Below the pieces are notes generated by a model that was not told the DNA's origin, did no database searches, and saw only the letters and a program-made list of their open reading frames with translations. DNA of 64,000 nt. Origin: Rhodovulum sp. P5 (GTDB lineage: Bacteria; Pseudomonadota; Alphaproteobacteria; Rhodobacterales; Rhodobacteraceae). How positions within the stretch are numbered: position 1 is the first letter of the stretch; each line of letters starts with the position of its first letter. This document shows, in pieces, positions 1-10,087 of the stretch. The stretch is taken from positions 2,253,501 through 2,317,500 of the forward strand of contig NZ_CP015039.1 of NCBI RefSeq assembly GCF_002079305.1. The letters are read 5' to 3'. Both the position numbers and the translations under genes were made by a program.

Positions 1-476
1 CCGAGGCCGAGGAGGTGGCAGACGCTATGGCACTGTCGGGCGTCCTTTACGCGACCGAGGCCTATGCGACATGGCGCGATGCGATCGAGGCGGAGCCGGA
101 GAAGATGTATTCCGAGGTTCTGAAACGGTTCCGCGGCGGGGCGGAATATTCCGGTGCTGACTACGTGGCCGCGTGGCAGATGCTGGACGCGTGCCGCGAC
201 CGCTGGGCCGCGCGGACCGCCGGGTTCGACGCGGTTCTGGTGCCCACCTGCCCGATCCTGCCGCCCAATGTCGACCGGCTGCTGGCGGATGCCGATTTCT
301 TTCTGTCCGAGAATCTGCTGACCTTGCGCAATACCCGCATCGGCAACCTGATGGGGGGCGCGGTGCTGACACTGCCCACGGGGCTTGCCTCTACCGGGAT
401 CTCGCTGATGGGGCCGCCGATGTCGGAGGAACGGCTGCTGCGGCTGGGCCGGGCGGCAGAGGCCGCGCTGGCCTAA
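1..476 (+). CDS. Amidase, C-terminal part (partial at window start)
   Basis: This is the last ~158 residues of an amidase-signature family protein (GatA/AtzF-like hydrolases of carboxamides); the catalytic Ser-Ser-Lys region lies upstream of the window. The visible part contains the family's C-terminal pattern: VLVPTCPILPP, then NLLTLRNTRIGNLMGG, a TLPTG segment and the closing helix SEERLLRLGRAAEAAL. The reading frame is open to the window edge, so the start is unseen. The next gene is co-directional after a ~136-base gap. Substrate cannot be told from this fragment; tRNA amidotransferase function is unlikely without gatB/gatC neighbours. Confidence 0.8.
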   Translation, partial: EAEEVADAMALSGVLYATEAYATWRDAIEAEPEKMYSEVLKRFRGGAEYSGADYVAAWQMLDACRDRWAARTAGFDAVLVPTCPILPPNVDRLLADADFFLSENLLTLRNTRIGNLMGGAVLTLPTGLASTGISLMGPPMSEERLLRLGRAAEAALA

Positions 477-612
477 ATGCCACAATGCCGTGCCGCAAGG
501 CGCGGAATTCCGCCGGTTTCTGGACCCTGCGGGCTTTGCCCGGTATCCTGATCCCAAACGGGCTGCGCAAGACGGCCCGACCCGAGGCATGACAGGCAAA
601 AGACAGGGGTCC

Positions 613-1794
613 ATGACCTTTCCCGAGCGGTTTTCGAACCTGCCAGAATACGCATTTCCAAGGCTGCGGCGTCTTCTTGACGGCCACGGCCCCGGTGGTG
701 CGCCGTTGCATATGACCATCGGGGAGCCGCAACACGCCTTCCCCGACTGGGTTGCGGGCGTCATTGCCAAGCACATTCACGAATTCGGAAAGTACCCGCC
801 GAATGACGGCACGCCCGAACTGCGCACGGCCATCGCCGACTGGGTGGCGCGGCGCTATGGCGTCATGCTGGAACCCGACAGCCACATTGCCGTTCTGAAC
901 GGCACGCGGGAGGGGTTGTTCAACGCCGCCCTTGCGCTCTGCCCAGAGAAAAAGGCAGGCAAGCGGCCGGTCATCCTGACCCCGAACCCGTTCTATCAGG
1001 TCTATGCCGTGGCGGCGCTGGCCGCAGCGGCCGAGCCGGTCTATGTGCCGGCCACGGCCGAAACCGGGTTCCTGCCCGACTTCGCCGCACTGCCGGCCGA
1101 CATTCTGGACCGTGTCGCCATCGCCTATCTCTGCTCACCCTCCAACCCGCAGGGGGCTGTGGCCGACGCAGGATACTGGGCCGATCTTTGCCGTCTGGCC
1201 GAAAAGCACGATTTCCAGATTTTCGCCGACGAATGCTATTCAGAGGTCTATCGCGGCACCCCGCCCCCCGGCGCGCTGGAAGTCGCCCGCAGCATCGGCA
1301 CCGACCCCGAACGGGTGCTGGCGTTCCATTCCCTGTCCAAGCGGTCGAACCTTCCGGGCCTGCGCTCTGGCTTTGTCGCGGGCGGGCCGGAGTCGCTCCG
1401 CCGGATCAAGCAATTGCGCGCCTATGCCGGCGCGCCGATGCCGCTGCCCCTGCAACGGGTGGCCGAAAAGGTCTGGGCCGATGAAAAGCACGTCGATGAC
1501 AGCCGCGCGCTGTACGTCGAGAAATACGCCATCGCGGACGAGATCTTCGGCGACCTCCCCGGCTATCACGCGCCGCAGGCGGGGTTCTTCCTGTGGCTGC
1601 CGGTGGCCGACGGTGAAGAGGCCGCCCTGAAGCTCTGGCGGCTGACGGGCGTGCGGGTGCTTCCCGGCGCCTATCTGTCCCGCGACGTGGACGGGCACAA
1701 TCCGGGGGCGGGCTATATCCGCGTGGCGATGGTCGCCCCGCGGGACGAACTGCGCCACGGTCTGACGCGGCTGCGCAAATGTCTTTACGGTTGA
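613..1794 (+). CDS. dapC: Class I/II PLP aminotransferase, N-succinyldiaminopimelate aminotransferase-like
   Basis: A 393-residue fold-type I aminotransferase. The PLP lysine (about residue 243) lies in [14 protein letters not shown], a form characteristic of DapC, which transaminates N-succinyl-2-amino-6-ketopimelate in lysine and cell-wall diaminopimelate synthesis. Other family marks are [12 protein letters not shown] near residue 35, SPSNPQG and [10 protein letters not shown]. The frame is open further upstream to 490, but the ATG at 613 is preceded by AGGGG and gives the normal N-terminus. It ends 13 bases before ftsK and may be cotranscribed with it. The exact substrate is inferred from the lysine motif. 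Confidence 0.85.
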   Translation: MTFPERFSNLPEYAFPRLRRLLDGHGPGGAPLHMTIGEPQHAFPDWVAGVIAKHIHEFGKYPPNDGTPELRTAIADWVARRYGVMLEPDSHIAVLNGTREGLFNAALALCPEKKAGKRPVILTPNPFYQVYAVAALAAAAEPVYVPATAETGFLPDFAALPADILDRVAIAYLCSPSNPQGAVADAGYWADLCRLAEKHDFQIFADECYSEVYRGTPPPGALEVARSIGTDPERVLAFHSLSKRSNLPGLRSGFVAGGPESLRRIKQLRAYAGAPMPLPLQRVAEKVWADEKHVDDSRALYVEKYAIADEIFGDLPGYHAPQAGFFLWLPVADGEEAALKLWRLTGVRVLPGAYLSRDVDGHNPGAGYIRVAMVAPRDELRHGLTRLRKCLYG

Positions 1795-1807
1795 GGATGA
1801 ACAGGCA

Positions 1808-4561
1808 ATGGCACTGTACCAGATGAGAGGCCGCGAGCCGCTGCTTGATTCCGAAATGCAGGCGATGATCGAACGGCGCGGGAAGGAACTGCTGGGCTTC
1901 GCCCTGCTGGGGCTGGCGTTCTTCATCGGGCTGGTGCTGGTGTCCTATGTGCCGGAGGATCCAAGCTGGTTCTCGGCCACCGAAGGCCCCTCGGAAAATG
2001 TTCTGGGCCGGTTCGGCGCCTCCATCGCGGCACCGCTGATCATCATCATCGGCTGGGGGGCGTGGGGTTTTGTCGTGCTGCCCGCAGTCTGGGGCCTGCG
2101 TCTGGTCACCCATATCGGCGCGGACCGGGCGTTGGGGCGGCTGGTCATGGCGCCGATCGTCATCGCGCTGGCCTCTGTCTACGCGGCAAGCCATGTGCCA
2201 CCGCCGGGCTGGGGGCAAACCTTCGGCATGGGTGGGCTCTTTGGCGATACGGTTCTGGGGGCGCTTCTGGGCATCCTGCCGGTCGACACTCTGCTGGGCC
2301 TTCGGATCGTTGCGGGCCTTGTCTGGCTGGCCACGCTGGCGCTGGGGCTTTTTACCCTCGGTTTCGACCGGGCAGAACTGCGCAATTTCGGCCGCTACAT
2401 GTTGCTGGGCGTGGTGCTGAGCTATGTGGGCCTGCGCCATATCGCCGGGCGGACGGCGCGGGGCGCTGTTGAAGGCCGCAAGCGGATGGGCGAGGCCAGA
2501 CAGGCGGCAGCCGAACCCCGCATGCACCGGGCCGAACCCGCGGTCACAGCGCCCGAAGACTTCGTGATCGAAGAAACGCCGCCGCGCGCGCTGCCCGGCC
2601 TTCTGGCCCGCGTGGCCAACATCGCGCGGCGCACCCCGGACCCCGACCCGGCACCGGAACTGGTGGAAACGGCCTGCGACGTGGACGACAGCGCACTCGC
2701 CCCGATGTCCGAGGAACGGATCAAGGCCCGCATCGCCGACGTCATTCGCAAGCGGACACCGGAGGGCCACGCGCCGCTGCGCACCGAACCGCCCGTGGTG
2801 CGCGGCGCCGCCCCGCTGGTCGTTCCCCCGGCCCCCGGTGAGGCACTGCCCGAAGACACGTTTACCGGCGACTTCGACGACATGGACGATTTCGACGCGC
2901 CCGACCCGATCGAGGTGACCCGCGGCCCCGTCCTGCCGAAGGCCGAGCCGCGGCAGGTCGTGCAGCACCCCCCGCGCAAGAGCGTTCAACCCTCTCGCCG
3001 CGCGCGGGAAGAGGCGCAACCGGCCCTGCAATTCGACGATCAGGGGGCCCAATACGAACATCCGCCCCTGTCGCTCTTGACCAACCCCGACCAGATCGAG
3101 CGGTTGTATCTGTCCGACGAGGCGTTGTCGGAAAACGCGCGGATGCTGGAAAACGTCCTCGACGACTATGGCGTGAAGGGCGAAATCGTCTCGGTCCGCC
3201 CGGGCCCCGTGGTGACCATGTACGAACTGGAACCGGCGCCGGGGCTGAAGGCCAGCCGGGTGATCGGTCTGGCCGACGATATCGCGCGGTCGATGTCGGC
3301 GCTGTCGGCGCGTGTCTCGACCGTACCCGGGCGCAGCGTGATCGGCATCGAACTGCCCAACACCAATCGTGAGATGGTGGTCTTGCGCGAAATCCTGTCG
3401 TCCCGCGATTTCGGCGATTCCAAGATGCGCCTGCCCCTGGCACTGGGCAAGGATATCGGGGGGGAGCCGGTCGTGGCGAACCTTGCCAAGATGCCCCACC
3501 TTCTGATCGCGGGGACCACCGGTTCGGGCAAGTCGGTCGCGATCAACACCATGATCCTGAGCCTGCTTTACAAGCTGACGCCCGACGAATGCCGGCTGAT
3601 CATGATCGACCCCAAGATGCTGGAACTGTCCGTCTATGACGGCATCCCGCATCTTCTGTCCCCCGTCGTCACCGACCCGAAAAAGGCCGTCGTCGCCCTG
3701 AAATGGGTCGTGGGCGAGATGGAGGAACGCTATCGCAAGATGTCCAAGATGGGCGTGCGCAATATCGAGGGCTATAACGGCCGCGTGCGCGACGCCCTGT
3801 CGAAGGACGAGATGTTCCGGCGCACGGTGCAGACCGGTTTCGACGACGAAACCGGCGAACCTGTCTATGAGACAGAGGAATTCCTGCCCGAAACCCTGCC
3901 CTATATCGTGGTGATCGTGGACGAGATGGCCGACCTGATGATGGTCGCCGGCAAAGAGATCGAGGCCTGCATCCAGCGGCTGGCCCAGATGGCGCGGGCA
4001 AGCGGCATTCACCTGATCATGGCCACCCAGCGCCCGTCGGTCGATGTCATCACCGGCACGATCAAGGCGAACTTCCCCACCCGGATTTCGTTCCAGGTGA
4101 CCGGCAAGATCGACAGCCGCACGATCCTTGGCGAACAGGGGGCCGAACAGCTTCTGGGCATGGGCGACATGCTTTACATGGCCGGTGGCGGTCGGATCGC
4201 CCGCGTGCATGGCCCCTTCGTCAGCGACGAAGAGGTCGAGGAGATCGTGAACTATCTGAAAGCCTATGGCCCGCCCGACTATGTCGGCGGCGTGGTCGAA
4301 GGCCCCGACGAGGACAAGGAAAGCGATATCGATCTGGTGCTGGGCCTTGGCGGCAACACCAACGGGGAAGACGCGCTTTACGATCAGGCGGTGGCCATCG
4401 TCATCAAGGACCGGAAATGCTCCACCTCCTACATCCAGCGCAAGCTCGCCATCGGCTATAACAAGGCCGCGCGTCTGGTCGAGCAGATGGAGGACGAGGG
4501 CGTCGTCAGCCCCGCGAACCATGTGGGCAAGCGCGAGATCCTCGTGCCGGAACAGGCATAG
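1808..4561 (+). CDS. ftsK: DNA translocase FtsK
   Basis: A 917-residue FtsK/SpoIIIE translocase that pumps chromosome ends across the division septum and activates dimer resolution. Four N-terminal membrane segments (about residues 25-200) are followed by an acidic, proline-rich linker (about 210-420). The motor domain has Walker A GTTGSGKS near residue 569 and Walker [10 protein letters not shown] near 705, then [13 protein letters not shown]. The C-terminal winged-helix gamma domain ([19 protein letters not shown]) recognises orientation sequences. The start ATG follows a GAGGATGAACAGG stretch. A lolA gene downstream matches the usual ftsK-lolA order in this family. Confidence 0.97.
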   Translation: MALYQMRGREPLLDSEMQAMIERRGKELLGFALLGLAFFIGLVLVSYVPEDPSWFSATEGPSENVLGRFGASIAAPLIIIIGWGAWGFVVLPAVWGLRLVTHIGADRALGRLVMAPIVIALASVYAASHVPPPGWGQTFGMGGLFGDTVLGALLGILPVDTLLGLRIVAGLVWLATLALGLFTLGFDRAELRNFGRYMLLGVVLSYVGLRHIAGRTARGAVEGRKRMGEARQAAAEPRMHRAEPAVTAPEDFVIEETPPRALPGLLARVANIARRTPDPDPAPELVETACDVDDSALAPMSEERIKARIADVIRKRTPEGHAPLRTEPPVVRGAAPLVVPPAPGEALPEDTFTGDFDDMDDFDAPDPIEVTRGPVLPKAEPRQVVQHPPRKSVQPSRRAREEAQPALQFDDQGAQYEHPPLSLLTNPDQIERLYLSDEALSENARMLENVLDDYGVKGEIVSVRPGPVVTMYELEPAPGLKASRVIGLADDIARSMSALSARVSTVPGRSVIGIELPNTNREMVVLREILSSRDFGDSKMRLPLALGKDIGGEPVVANLAKMPHLLIAGTTGSGKSVAINTMILSLLYKLTPDECRLIMIDPKMLELSVYDGIPHLLSPVVTDPKKAVVALKWVVGEMEERYRKMSKMGVRNIEGYNGRVRDALSKDEMFRRTVQTGFDDETGEPVYETEEFLPETLPYIVVIVDEMADLMMVAGKEIEACIQRLAQMARASGIHLIMATQRPSVDVITGTIKANFPTRISFQVTGKIDSRTILGEQGAEQLLGMGDMLYMAGGGRIARVHGPFVSDEEVEEIVNYLKAYGPPDYVGGVVEGPDEDKESDIDLVLGLGGNTNGEDALYDQAVAIVIKDRKCSTSYIQRKLAIGYNKAARLVEQMEDEGVVSPANHVGKREILVPEQA

Positions 4562-4571
4562 GCCGGCCAGC

Positions 4572-4991
4572 ATGACCGATCACGACCGCATCGACCAGAT
4601 TGCCGCCGCGCAGCCACCCTTTGCCCGGCTTCTGGGTTTGCGCATCCTCTCGGCCACGCCCGACCGGGTAGAGGCCGCGCTTGAGGTCACCGAGGCCCTG
4701 ACCAACCGCAACGGCACCCTGCATGGCGGCGCGGTGATGGCGCTGGCCGACAATCTGGGCGGCACCGCGACCTTCCTGAACATCGGCGAAGGCGAAGGAA
4801 CCGCGACGATGGAAAGCAAGACCAACTTCTTCCGCCCGGTTCGCCTGGGCGACACGGCACTGGCCGAAACCACGCCGCTGCATCGCGGGCGGACAACGAT
4901 GGTCTGGCAGACGAAGATCACCCGCGGCGACGGCAAACTGGCCGCGCTTGTCACGCAGACCCAGATGATCCTGCGCGGCGCGCCGGAATAG
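4572..4991 (+). CDS. PaaI-type hotdog-fold thioesterase
   Basis: A 139-residue single-domain hotdog thioesterase. Visible family features are NRNGTLHGGAVMALADNLGG (the HGG turn and helix carrying the catalytic acid), MESKTNFFRPVRLGD and the closing strands of the hotdog sheet. Such enzymes hydrolyse acyl-CoA or aryl-CoA thioesters. It starts 10 bases after ftsK ends and is probably in the same transcript. The specific acyl substrate is unknown. Confidence 0.88.
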   Translation: MTDHDRIDQIAAAQPPFARLLGLRILSATPDRVEAALEVTEALTNRNGTLHGGAVMALADNLGGTATFLNIGEGEGTATMESKTNFFRPVRLGDTALAETTPLHRGRTTMVWQTKITRGDGKLAALVTQTQMILRGAPE

Positions 4992-5002
4992 CGCGCGCCC
5001 GG

Positions 5003-5956
5003 TCAGGTCTCTTCGAACGGGCGCAGATCCTCGGGCAAAAGCGCGGGCGGCGTGACACCGGCGATGGGATCGGACAAAAGCGTGCTGGCGATCTGCATCC
5101 GGTCGTCCCCATCGAACATGGACCACAGCCGGCGCATGTCTTCCTCGAACCGCGCATCGCCGACGAAGCCCGCATCGCGCAGCTTTTCGACCTCCTGCAT
5201 GACCTCGACCACATAGTCGCGCAGGCCAAGGGACATCAGCTTGCCGCCGGAGGTTTCATCCTCCTGCACCGCATGGGCGAACGAGATCAACAGCATCTGC
5301 GACAGCGCATCGCCAAGCTGGGCCCCCTTGGCGACCAGTTGGCCCATCAGCGCCTCGCCCGCGAAGGTCAGTTCCATCCCCATCCCGGCGACCAGTTCAC
5401 GCACTTCGTCGACGGTTTCGGGGTCCAGCGCGCTGGCCAGCGGCACGGTGTCTTCGTCGACCGCGACATCGTCGTCATCGGCGGTCAGCGCAACCGGCGG
5501 TCGGGCCGCCGTAGCGGGGCCGGGCATGACCTTTGGCGCAGGCTTCGGCGCGGCGGGGCCGGGTTCCGACGCGGGCTTCGGTGGCTCGGGGTGCGCAGGC
5601 GCGGGCGGCTCGGCCTTGGCGGGCTCTGGATTGACCTCCGCCTTGGCCGGGGCGGCCGGCACCTTGGCCGGTTCAGCCGCCGGGGCCGCGCGGAGGGCAC
5701 CCGCCGCCTTGTCGCTCGGGCGCAGCAGAAGCTTCGGCTTGCTGCCGAACAGGCGCATCACAAGAACCGGGCGGCGCTCCCGCTCCTCGATCAGGCCGCG
5801 ATCCTTCAACGCCCTGAACGCACGTGGAAATTCCAGCCCGAGCCCCTTGGCCCGAACCGACAGAAAGTCCCGTTCGAATGGTCCTTTTTCCTCGTGAAGC
5901 TGGTTCACGAGCGTCAGAAGCTCCAGTTCCTGACGAGAGAGTGGTTTTTCTTGCAT
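5003..5956 (-). CDS. Hypothetical protein with N-terminal winged-helix-like segment and Pro/Ala-rich linker
   Basis: I do not recognise this 317-residue protein. Residues 1-75 look like a small helix-turn-helix (SRQELELLTLVNQLHEEKG, then FPRAFRALKDRGLIEERER). Residues ~85-160 form a low-complexity Pro/Ala/Lys/Glu linker. Residues ~165-317 are acidic and mostly helical, with no membrane segment or known catalytic motif. It converges with the thioesterase gene and its start faces lolA. A regulator or adaptor role would be guesswork. Confidence 0.75.
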   Translation of the reverse strand: MQEKPLSRQELELLTLVNQLHEEKGPFERDFLSVRAKGLGLEFPRAFRALKDRGLIEERERRPVLVMRLFGSKPKLLLRPSDKAAGALRAAPAAEPAKVPAAPAKAEVNPEPAKAEPPAPAHPEPPKPASEPGPAAPKPAPKVMPGPATAARPPVALTADDDDVAVDEDTVPLASALDPETVDEVRELVAGMGMELTFAGEALMGQLVAKGAQLGDALSQMLLISFAHAVQEDETSGGKLMSLGLRDYVVEVMQEVEKLRDAGFVGDARFEEDMRRLWSMFDGDDRMQIASTLLSDPIAGVTPPALLPEDLRPFEET

Positions 5957-6120
5957 ATGTGTCCCGCCCCGGCCTGCCGTCTCGCTTGTCAGATTGCGTG
6001 ACCCTCGTCAATTCCGCCAGTGGACAGGCCGCGGCCTTTTGCCGGTGGGGCCCGACGGGCGCACCGCTTCGTGAGCCGATAGCAGGTGCAGGCCGCCGCA
6101 AAGATCTCTAGGTTGATGGC

Positions 6121-6723
6121 ATGAAAGCGTTTCGCCTTGCCCTTGCCGCCCTGTGTCTGTCCTCCGCCCCGGCCCTGTCGGATCCGATTTCGCTGTCGCG
6201 CCTGTCGGCCTATCTCAACGGGATCACCACGGCGCAGGCCGAGTTCCGGCAGATCAATGCCGACGGGTCGATTTCCACCGGGGAGTTGTCGATCAAACGG
6301 CCGGGGCGGGCGCGGTTCGACTATGACCGGCCGAACAAGGCGCTGGTGATCGCCGGGGGCGGACAGGTCGCGATTTTCGACGACGCCTCGAACCAGGGGC
6401 CGGAACAATACCCCCTTTCGAAAACGCCGCTGAGCCTGATCCTCGACAAGAATGTGGATCTCGGCCGGTCCGGCATGATCGTGGGCCATGATTCCTATGA
6501 CGGCTTTACCCGTGTCGTGGCGCAGGATCCCGCGCATCCCGACTATGGCACGATCGCTCTGATCTTTACCGACAACCCCGTGGCCCTGCGAGAGTGGATC
6601 ATCACAGACGAGGTGGGCAACGCGACCAAGGTGGTTCTGGGGGACATGCAGACCGGCCTGACGCTGCCCGCAAGCCTGTTCAGCATCATTCTGGAAAGCA
6701 ACCGGCGATCCGGGGGCAACTGA
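6121..6723 (+). CDS. lolA: Outer-membrane lipoprotein carrier protein LolA
   Basis: A 200-residue periplasmic LolA, which accepts lipoproteins from LolCDE and delivers them to the outer membrane. It has a signal peptide (MKAFRLALAALCLSSAPALS), then the LolA core: LNGITTAQAEFRQ, TGELSIKRPGRARFDYD and a C-terminal GLTLPASLFSI segment. Length is normal for the family. Its position near ftsK is typical of Rhodobacterales and other proteobacteria. It is separated from ftsK here by the thioesterase and one opposite-strand gene, so it probably has its own promoter in 5957-6120. Confidence 0.92.
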   Translation: MKAFRLALAALCLSSAPALSDPISLSRLSAYLNGITTAQAEFRQINADGSISTGELSIKRPGRARFDYDRPNKALVIAGGGQVAIFDDASNQGPEQYPLSKTPLSLILDKNVDLGRSGMIVGHDSYDGFTRVVAQDPAHPDYGTIALIFTDNPVALREWIITDEVGNATKVVLGDMQTGLTLPASLFSIILESNRRSGGN

Positions 6724-6726
6724 CGA

Positions 6727-7296
6727 TCAGCGGCACCGGACCAATTGCGCCTTGTAGGCCTGCGCCCGCAACGCCACACGGTCGGCCACCGCAAGAAGCC
6801 ACGACTTGCCATAATGGCTGCCCCGGGCATAGCCCGCCTGCCCCTCATGATAGGCCAGATACTGGTTGCGCGCATCGCTGAGCGGGATGCCCAGCTTGTC
6901 CCGCGACTTTGTCATGTACCAGCCCATGAAATCGGTCGCGTCCTTGAAATTGGTTCGGCTGGCGCCGCGGTTCTTCGTTGCCTTGCGGTAGTCGTCCCAG
7001 GTGCTGTCGATCACCTGCGCATAGCCATAGGCCGAACTTTGCCGCCCCATCGGGATGACACCCAGAACGAACCGGTAGGGCGTGCGCGCCTTGCGGTCGA
7101 ATTTGCTTTCCTGGTGGATCACCGCCATCTGCACATGCACCGGCACACCCCAGCGCCGTTCGGACCTTTTCATCGCCCGCATGTAACCGGGCTTGTCCGA
7201 CGCGATGGCACAGGCATTGTCCAGATTGCGCGGCGCAGAGCCGCCGCCGCATGCGGCAAGCAACAGCAGCGATGCTATCAACAGGTACCTGCTCAT
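6727..7296 (-). CDS. Lipoprotein lytic transglycosylase (SLT domain)
   Basis: A 189-residue lipoprotein: the signal sequence ends in the lipobox LLAAC (Cys ~16). The body is an SLT-type lysozyme-like domain; the expected catalytic Glu is in VIHQESKFD, followed by SSAYGYAQVIDSTWDDY and a YLAYHEGQAGY motif. Such enzymes cleave peptidoglycan glycan strands to anhydro-muropeptides from the periplasmic face of a membrane. It converges with lolA with only 3 bases between the stops. Confidence 0.9.
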   Translation of the reverse strand: MSRYLLIASLLLLAACGGGSAPRNLDNACAIASDKPGYMRAMKRSERRWGVPVHVQMAVIHQESKFDRKARTPYRFVLGVIPMGRQSSAYGYAQVIDSTWDDYRKATKNRGASRTNFKDATDFMGWYMTKSRDKLGIPLSDARNQYLAYHEGQAGYARGSHYGKSWLLAVADRVALRAQAYKAQLVRCR

Positions 7297-7502
7297 CTGC
7301 CCGGATCGTTCTTTTTGATTACGGGCAGGATAGGGGAAAATCCCGCGCGAATAAACGAAAAACGCCGCCTTTCCCGCCAGAATGGCGCGAAGTCCGGCAC
7401 TGTATGGGCGGGGTTCACACTCTGTTTCCCCGAAAATCCACGTGCCGCATAGACATCTCCGCTACATGGGCCTTAGGGTGCTGAGGTGGGGGATTTGAAG
7501 GC

Positions 7503-7829
7503 ATGCGGACAGCGCAGGCAAAATATCATATCGGTCAGGTGGTTCGTCACCGGAAACATCCCTTTCGGGGGGTGATCTTCGACGTGGACGCCATGTTCTC
7601 GAACACGCAGGACTGGTACGACTCGATTCCAGAGGATGTGCGGCCGCGTAAGGATCAGCCGTTCTATCACCTGCTCGCCGAGAACGACGAAAGCTATTAC
7701 ATCGCTTACGTGTCGGAACAGAACCTGATCCCCGACGAGACCGGGGAACCGGTGGATCACCCCGACCTTCCCGATCTCTTCGGCGATTTCGAAGACGGCA
7801 CCTATCCGCTCCAGTTCCAGTTGAACTGA
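7503..7829 (+). CDS. hspQ: Heat-shock protein HspQ (YccV-like)
   Basis: A 108-residue HspQ/YccV family protein. It begins AKYHIGQVVRHRKHPFRGVIFDVD, has the central WYDSIPEDVRPRKDQPFYHLL and ends in an acidic tail. In enterobacteria HspQ is a heat-induced specificity factor for Lon and binds hemimethylated DNA. Length matches the family. It is preceded by a 205-base intergenic region shared with the divergent lipoprotein gene. Confidence 0.93.
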   Translation: MRTAQAKYHIGQVVRHRKHPFRGVIFDVDAMFSNTQDWYDSIPEDVRPRKDQPFYHLLAENDESYYIAYVSEQNLIPDETGEPVDHPDLPDLFGDFEDGTYPLQFQLN

Positions 7830-7840
7830 CCGCCGGTCAG
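7826..7840. terminator. Short palindrome spanning convergent stop codons
   Basis: CTGACCGCCGGTCAG is a 7-1-7 palindrome between hspQ and ggt. The hspQ stop (7827-7829) lies in its left arm and the ggt stop (7837-7839) in its right arm. There is no T-run, so termination activity is only possible. Confidence 0.35.
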
Positions 7841-9417
7841 TAGCCCAGCGCGCAGCCGTCCTTCCGCGGGTCGGACGCCCCCTGCAACACCCCCGTTTCC
7901 GGGTCGATCAGGATCGCCTGCGCGCCGCCGATGGGCAGATCGGGGATCGCAACATCGTGGCCCATCCCGGCCAAGGTCGAGCGGACATCGTCCCGATAGC
8001 CGCGTTCCACCAGCATCGTGCCGGCGTCGGAAAAACTCCGCGGAGCGTCCAGCGCCTGTTGCGGGTTCATGTCATAGTCGATCAGGTTGGTCAGCACGCG
8101 CACATGCCCGTTGGGTTGGTACGCCCCGCCCATCACGCCGAAGGGCATGATGACCTTGCCGTCTTTCTTCAGCATCGCCGGGATGATCGTGTGCATGGGC
8201 CGCTTGCCGCCCGCGGCCTCGTTCACATGCCCCTCGGTCAGGCTGAACCCGGCGCCGCGGTTCTGGAAGTTGATCCCGAATTTCGACGAAGCGAGCCCCG
8301 AGCCGAAGCTGTGGAAGATCGAATAGATCAGCGATACCGCCATCCGGTCCCGGTCGACCACGGTGATATAGATGGTTTCCCGGTGCACGGCCTCTGACAG
8401 GGCGGCGGGGCTGTCCATCGCGCGGGCCGGGTCGATCAGGGCCGCCAGCCGTTCGGCGGTCTCGGGCGCCAGCATGTGATCCAGCCGGGTGATATGGTCG
8501 GCATCGGCGACAAAGCGGTTGCGCGCGTCATAGGCCAGTTTCGCGGCCTCGGCCTCCAGATGCGCGCGCTCTGCCCCCAGCGGGTCCAACCCCGGCAGGT
8601 CGAAATGGGACAGGATGTTGGCCATCAGGATCGCCGTGGCCCCCTGCCCGTTGGGCGGATGCTCCACCAGGTCCACGCCCTTGTAATGGCCGCTGACCGG
8701 GTCGGTCCAGGTGCAGGCGGTGGCCGCGAAATCCTCCATCGTATGGGTGCCGCCCAGCGCGTTGAGAGAGGCGACCATATCCTCGGCCACCTCGCCCTCG
8801 TAGAAGCCCGCGCGGCCGTCCATCGCGATCCGGCGCAAAACCTCTGCCTGTTTCGGCGCGCGGAAGACCTGCCCCGGCTGCGGGGCCTTGCCCCCCAAAA
8901 GGTAGAAATCGCGCGCCGCGCCCTGCAGGTGATCCGCGCTTTTCCCCCAGTCAAAGGCCGCGCGGGGCGCAACGGGGATACCGGCCTCGGCATAGTGGAT
9001 CGCGGGCGCAAGGCTGGCGGCGAGCCCCGCACGGCCCCACTCTTTCGACAAGCGGCAGAAGGCATCGACAGCCCCGGGCACGGTGACCGCATCGGCGGTT
9101 GCCGTTGGCATCACGTCCAGCCCCCGCGCCCGCAACGCGGCGGCGTCCAGTCCGGCAGGCGCACGGCCGGACCCGTTCAGGCCGATCACGCGATCCTCTC
9201 CGCCGGGTTTCAGCAGAACGAAGCAGTCGCCGCCAAGCCCGGTCATCTGCGGTTCGCACAAGCCCAGCAGAACCGCCCCGGCAATCGCCGCATCCACGGC
9301 GTTGCCCCCCGATTCCAGCATCTGGATGGCCACCTTGGCCGCAAGCGGATGGGACGTGGCACAGATGCCATTGGTGGCGAAGACGGCCGACCGGCCGGGA
9401 ACCTGAAAATCGCGCAT
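7837..9417 (-). CDS. ggt: Gamma-glutamyltransferase family protein
   Basis: A 526-residue Ntn-hydrolase precursor of the gamma-glutamyltranspeptidase family, which splits gamma-glutamyl bonds of glutathione and related compounds. The autoprocessing/catalytic Thr is the T of HRETIYITVVD, aligning with the usual TTHYSVVD. SGGNAVDAAIAGAVLLGL lies near the N-terminus, and MGGAYQPNGHV and GGAQAILID in the small subunit. I chose the ATG at 9417 because GGGAGGAAAC precedes it. No clear signal peptide is visible, so a cytoplasmic member is likely. Confidence 0.92.
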   Translation of the reverse strand: MRDFQVPGRSAVFATNGICATSHPLAAKVAIQMLESGGNAVDAAIAGAVLLGLCEPQMTGLGGDCFVLLKPGGEDRVIGLNGSGRAPAGLDAAALRARGLDVMPTATADAVTVPGAVDAFCRLSKEWGRAGLAASLAPAIHYAEAGIPVAPRAAFDWGKSADHLQGAARDFYLLGGKAPQPGQVFRAPKQAEVLRRIAMDGRAGFYEGEVAEDMVASLNALGGTHTMEDFAATACTWTDPVSGHYKGVDLVEHPPNGQGATAILMANILSHFDLPGLDPLGAERAHLEAEAAKLAYDARNRFVADADHITRLDHMLAPETAERLAALIDPARAMDSPAALSEAVHRETIYITVVDRDRMAVSLIYSIFHSFGSGLASSKFGINFQNRGAGFSLTEGHVNEAAGGKRPMHTIIPAMLKKDGKVIMPFGVMGGAYQPNGHVRVLTNLIDYDMNPQQALDAPRSFSDAGTMLVERGYRDDVRSTLAGMGHDVAIPDLPIGGAQAILIDPETGVLQGASDPRKDGCALGY

Positions 9418-9581
9418 GTTTCCTCCCGAAAAACGCTGCGCAAGCCTAGGGCGCAAGGACCGCCATGCCAACGGCGAAACCGGTCTTTCGGGGATGGAAG
9501 GACACCGGGTGGGCAGACGCGCACGGATGCCGGCAAGGGACGCAGCGGCCTGTCGCGTTGCCTGAACGGGGTGTCGAAGCG

Positions 9582-10043
9582 TCAGTGCTCTTCTTGCAGC
9601 GGAACGACGAAGGACAGGCGGTTCTGATCGCCCTCGCGCCGGTATTCGATGTTCCGCGCGAAGGAGCGGATCAGGAACCAGCCATAGCCGCCTTCGGACG
9701 GTGCCTCGGTCAGGACATCGTCCCCGGGCAAGCCACCTTCGGGCAGCTTTTCACCGGGCATCGGCACACCGTAGTCACGCACATCGATGCTCAGCCGCAG
9801 GTCCGAGCGGTGCATCCGCAACTCGATCGGGCCGGGGCTGGTCGGACCATAGGCATGTTCGACGATGTTGTTCAGAACCTCGGCCAACACGGTCTCGGCC
9901 ATGCCGAGGCTTGCGCTTTCGGGCAACGGCGTGCCGAAGCGCGCCTTCATCTCCGCAAGGGCCGCGCGCACCCCAAGCGGGGTCGCCTCGACCATCAGGG
10001 GCGCCGTTTCGGCGGATTGTAACATCGTGGCCTGATCCTGCAT
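9582..10043 (-). CDS. HATPase_c serine kinase / anti-sigma factor, RsbW-like
   Basis: A 153-residue GHKL ATPase-domain protein of the RsbW/SpoIIAB type. The N-box is ETVLAEVLNNIVEHAY and the G-box region is EGGYGWFLIRSF. Such proteins bind and phosphorylate a STAS-domain antagonist, or bind a sigma factor. The next upstream gene on the same strand (10088-10438) encodes exactly such a STAS protein, so the two form a partner-switch pair. The controlled sigma factor or response regulator is not in the window. Confidence 0.87.
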   Translation of the reverse strand: MQDQATMLQSAETAPLMVEATPLGVRAALAEMKARFGTPLPESASLGMAETVLAEVLNNIVEHAYGPTSPGPIELRMHRSDLRLSIDVRDYGVPMPGEKLPEGGLPGDDVLTEAPSEGGYGWFLIRSFARNIEYRREGDQNRLSFVVPLQEEH

Positions 10044-10087
10044 GTGTTCAGGGGAAGACCTGTCACCGTTTCAGATGACAGCGGCGA

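Noticed and set aside
1406..4573. A 1,055-codon open frame on the minus strand opposite ftsK
   Set aside because: It is antisense to clearly conserved coding sequence, has no family motifs, and arises from GC-rich codon structure.
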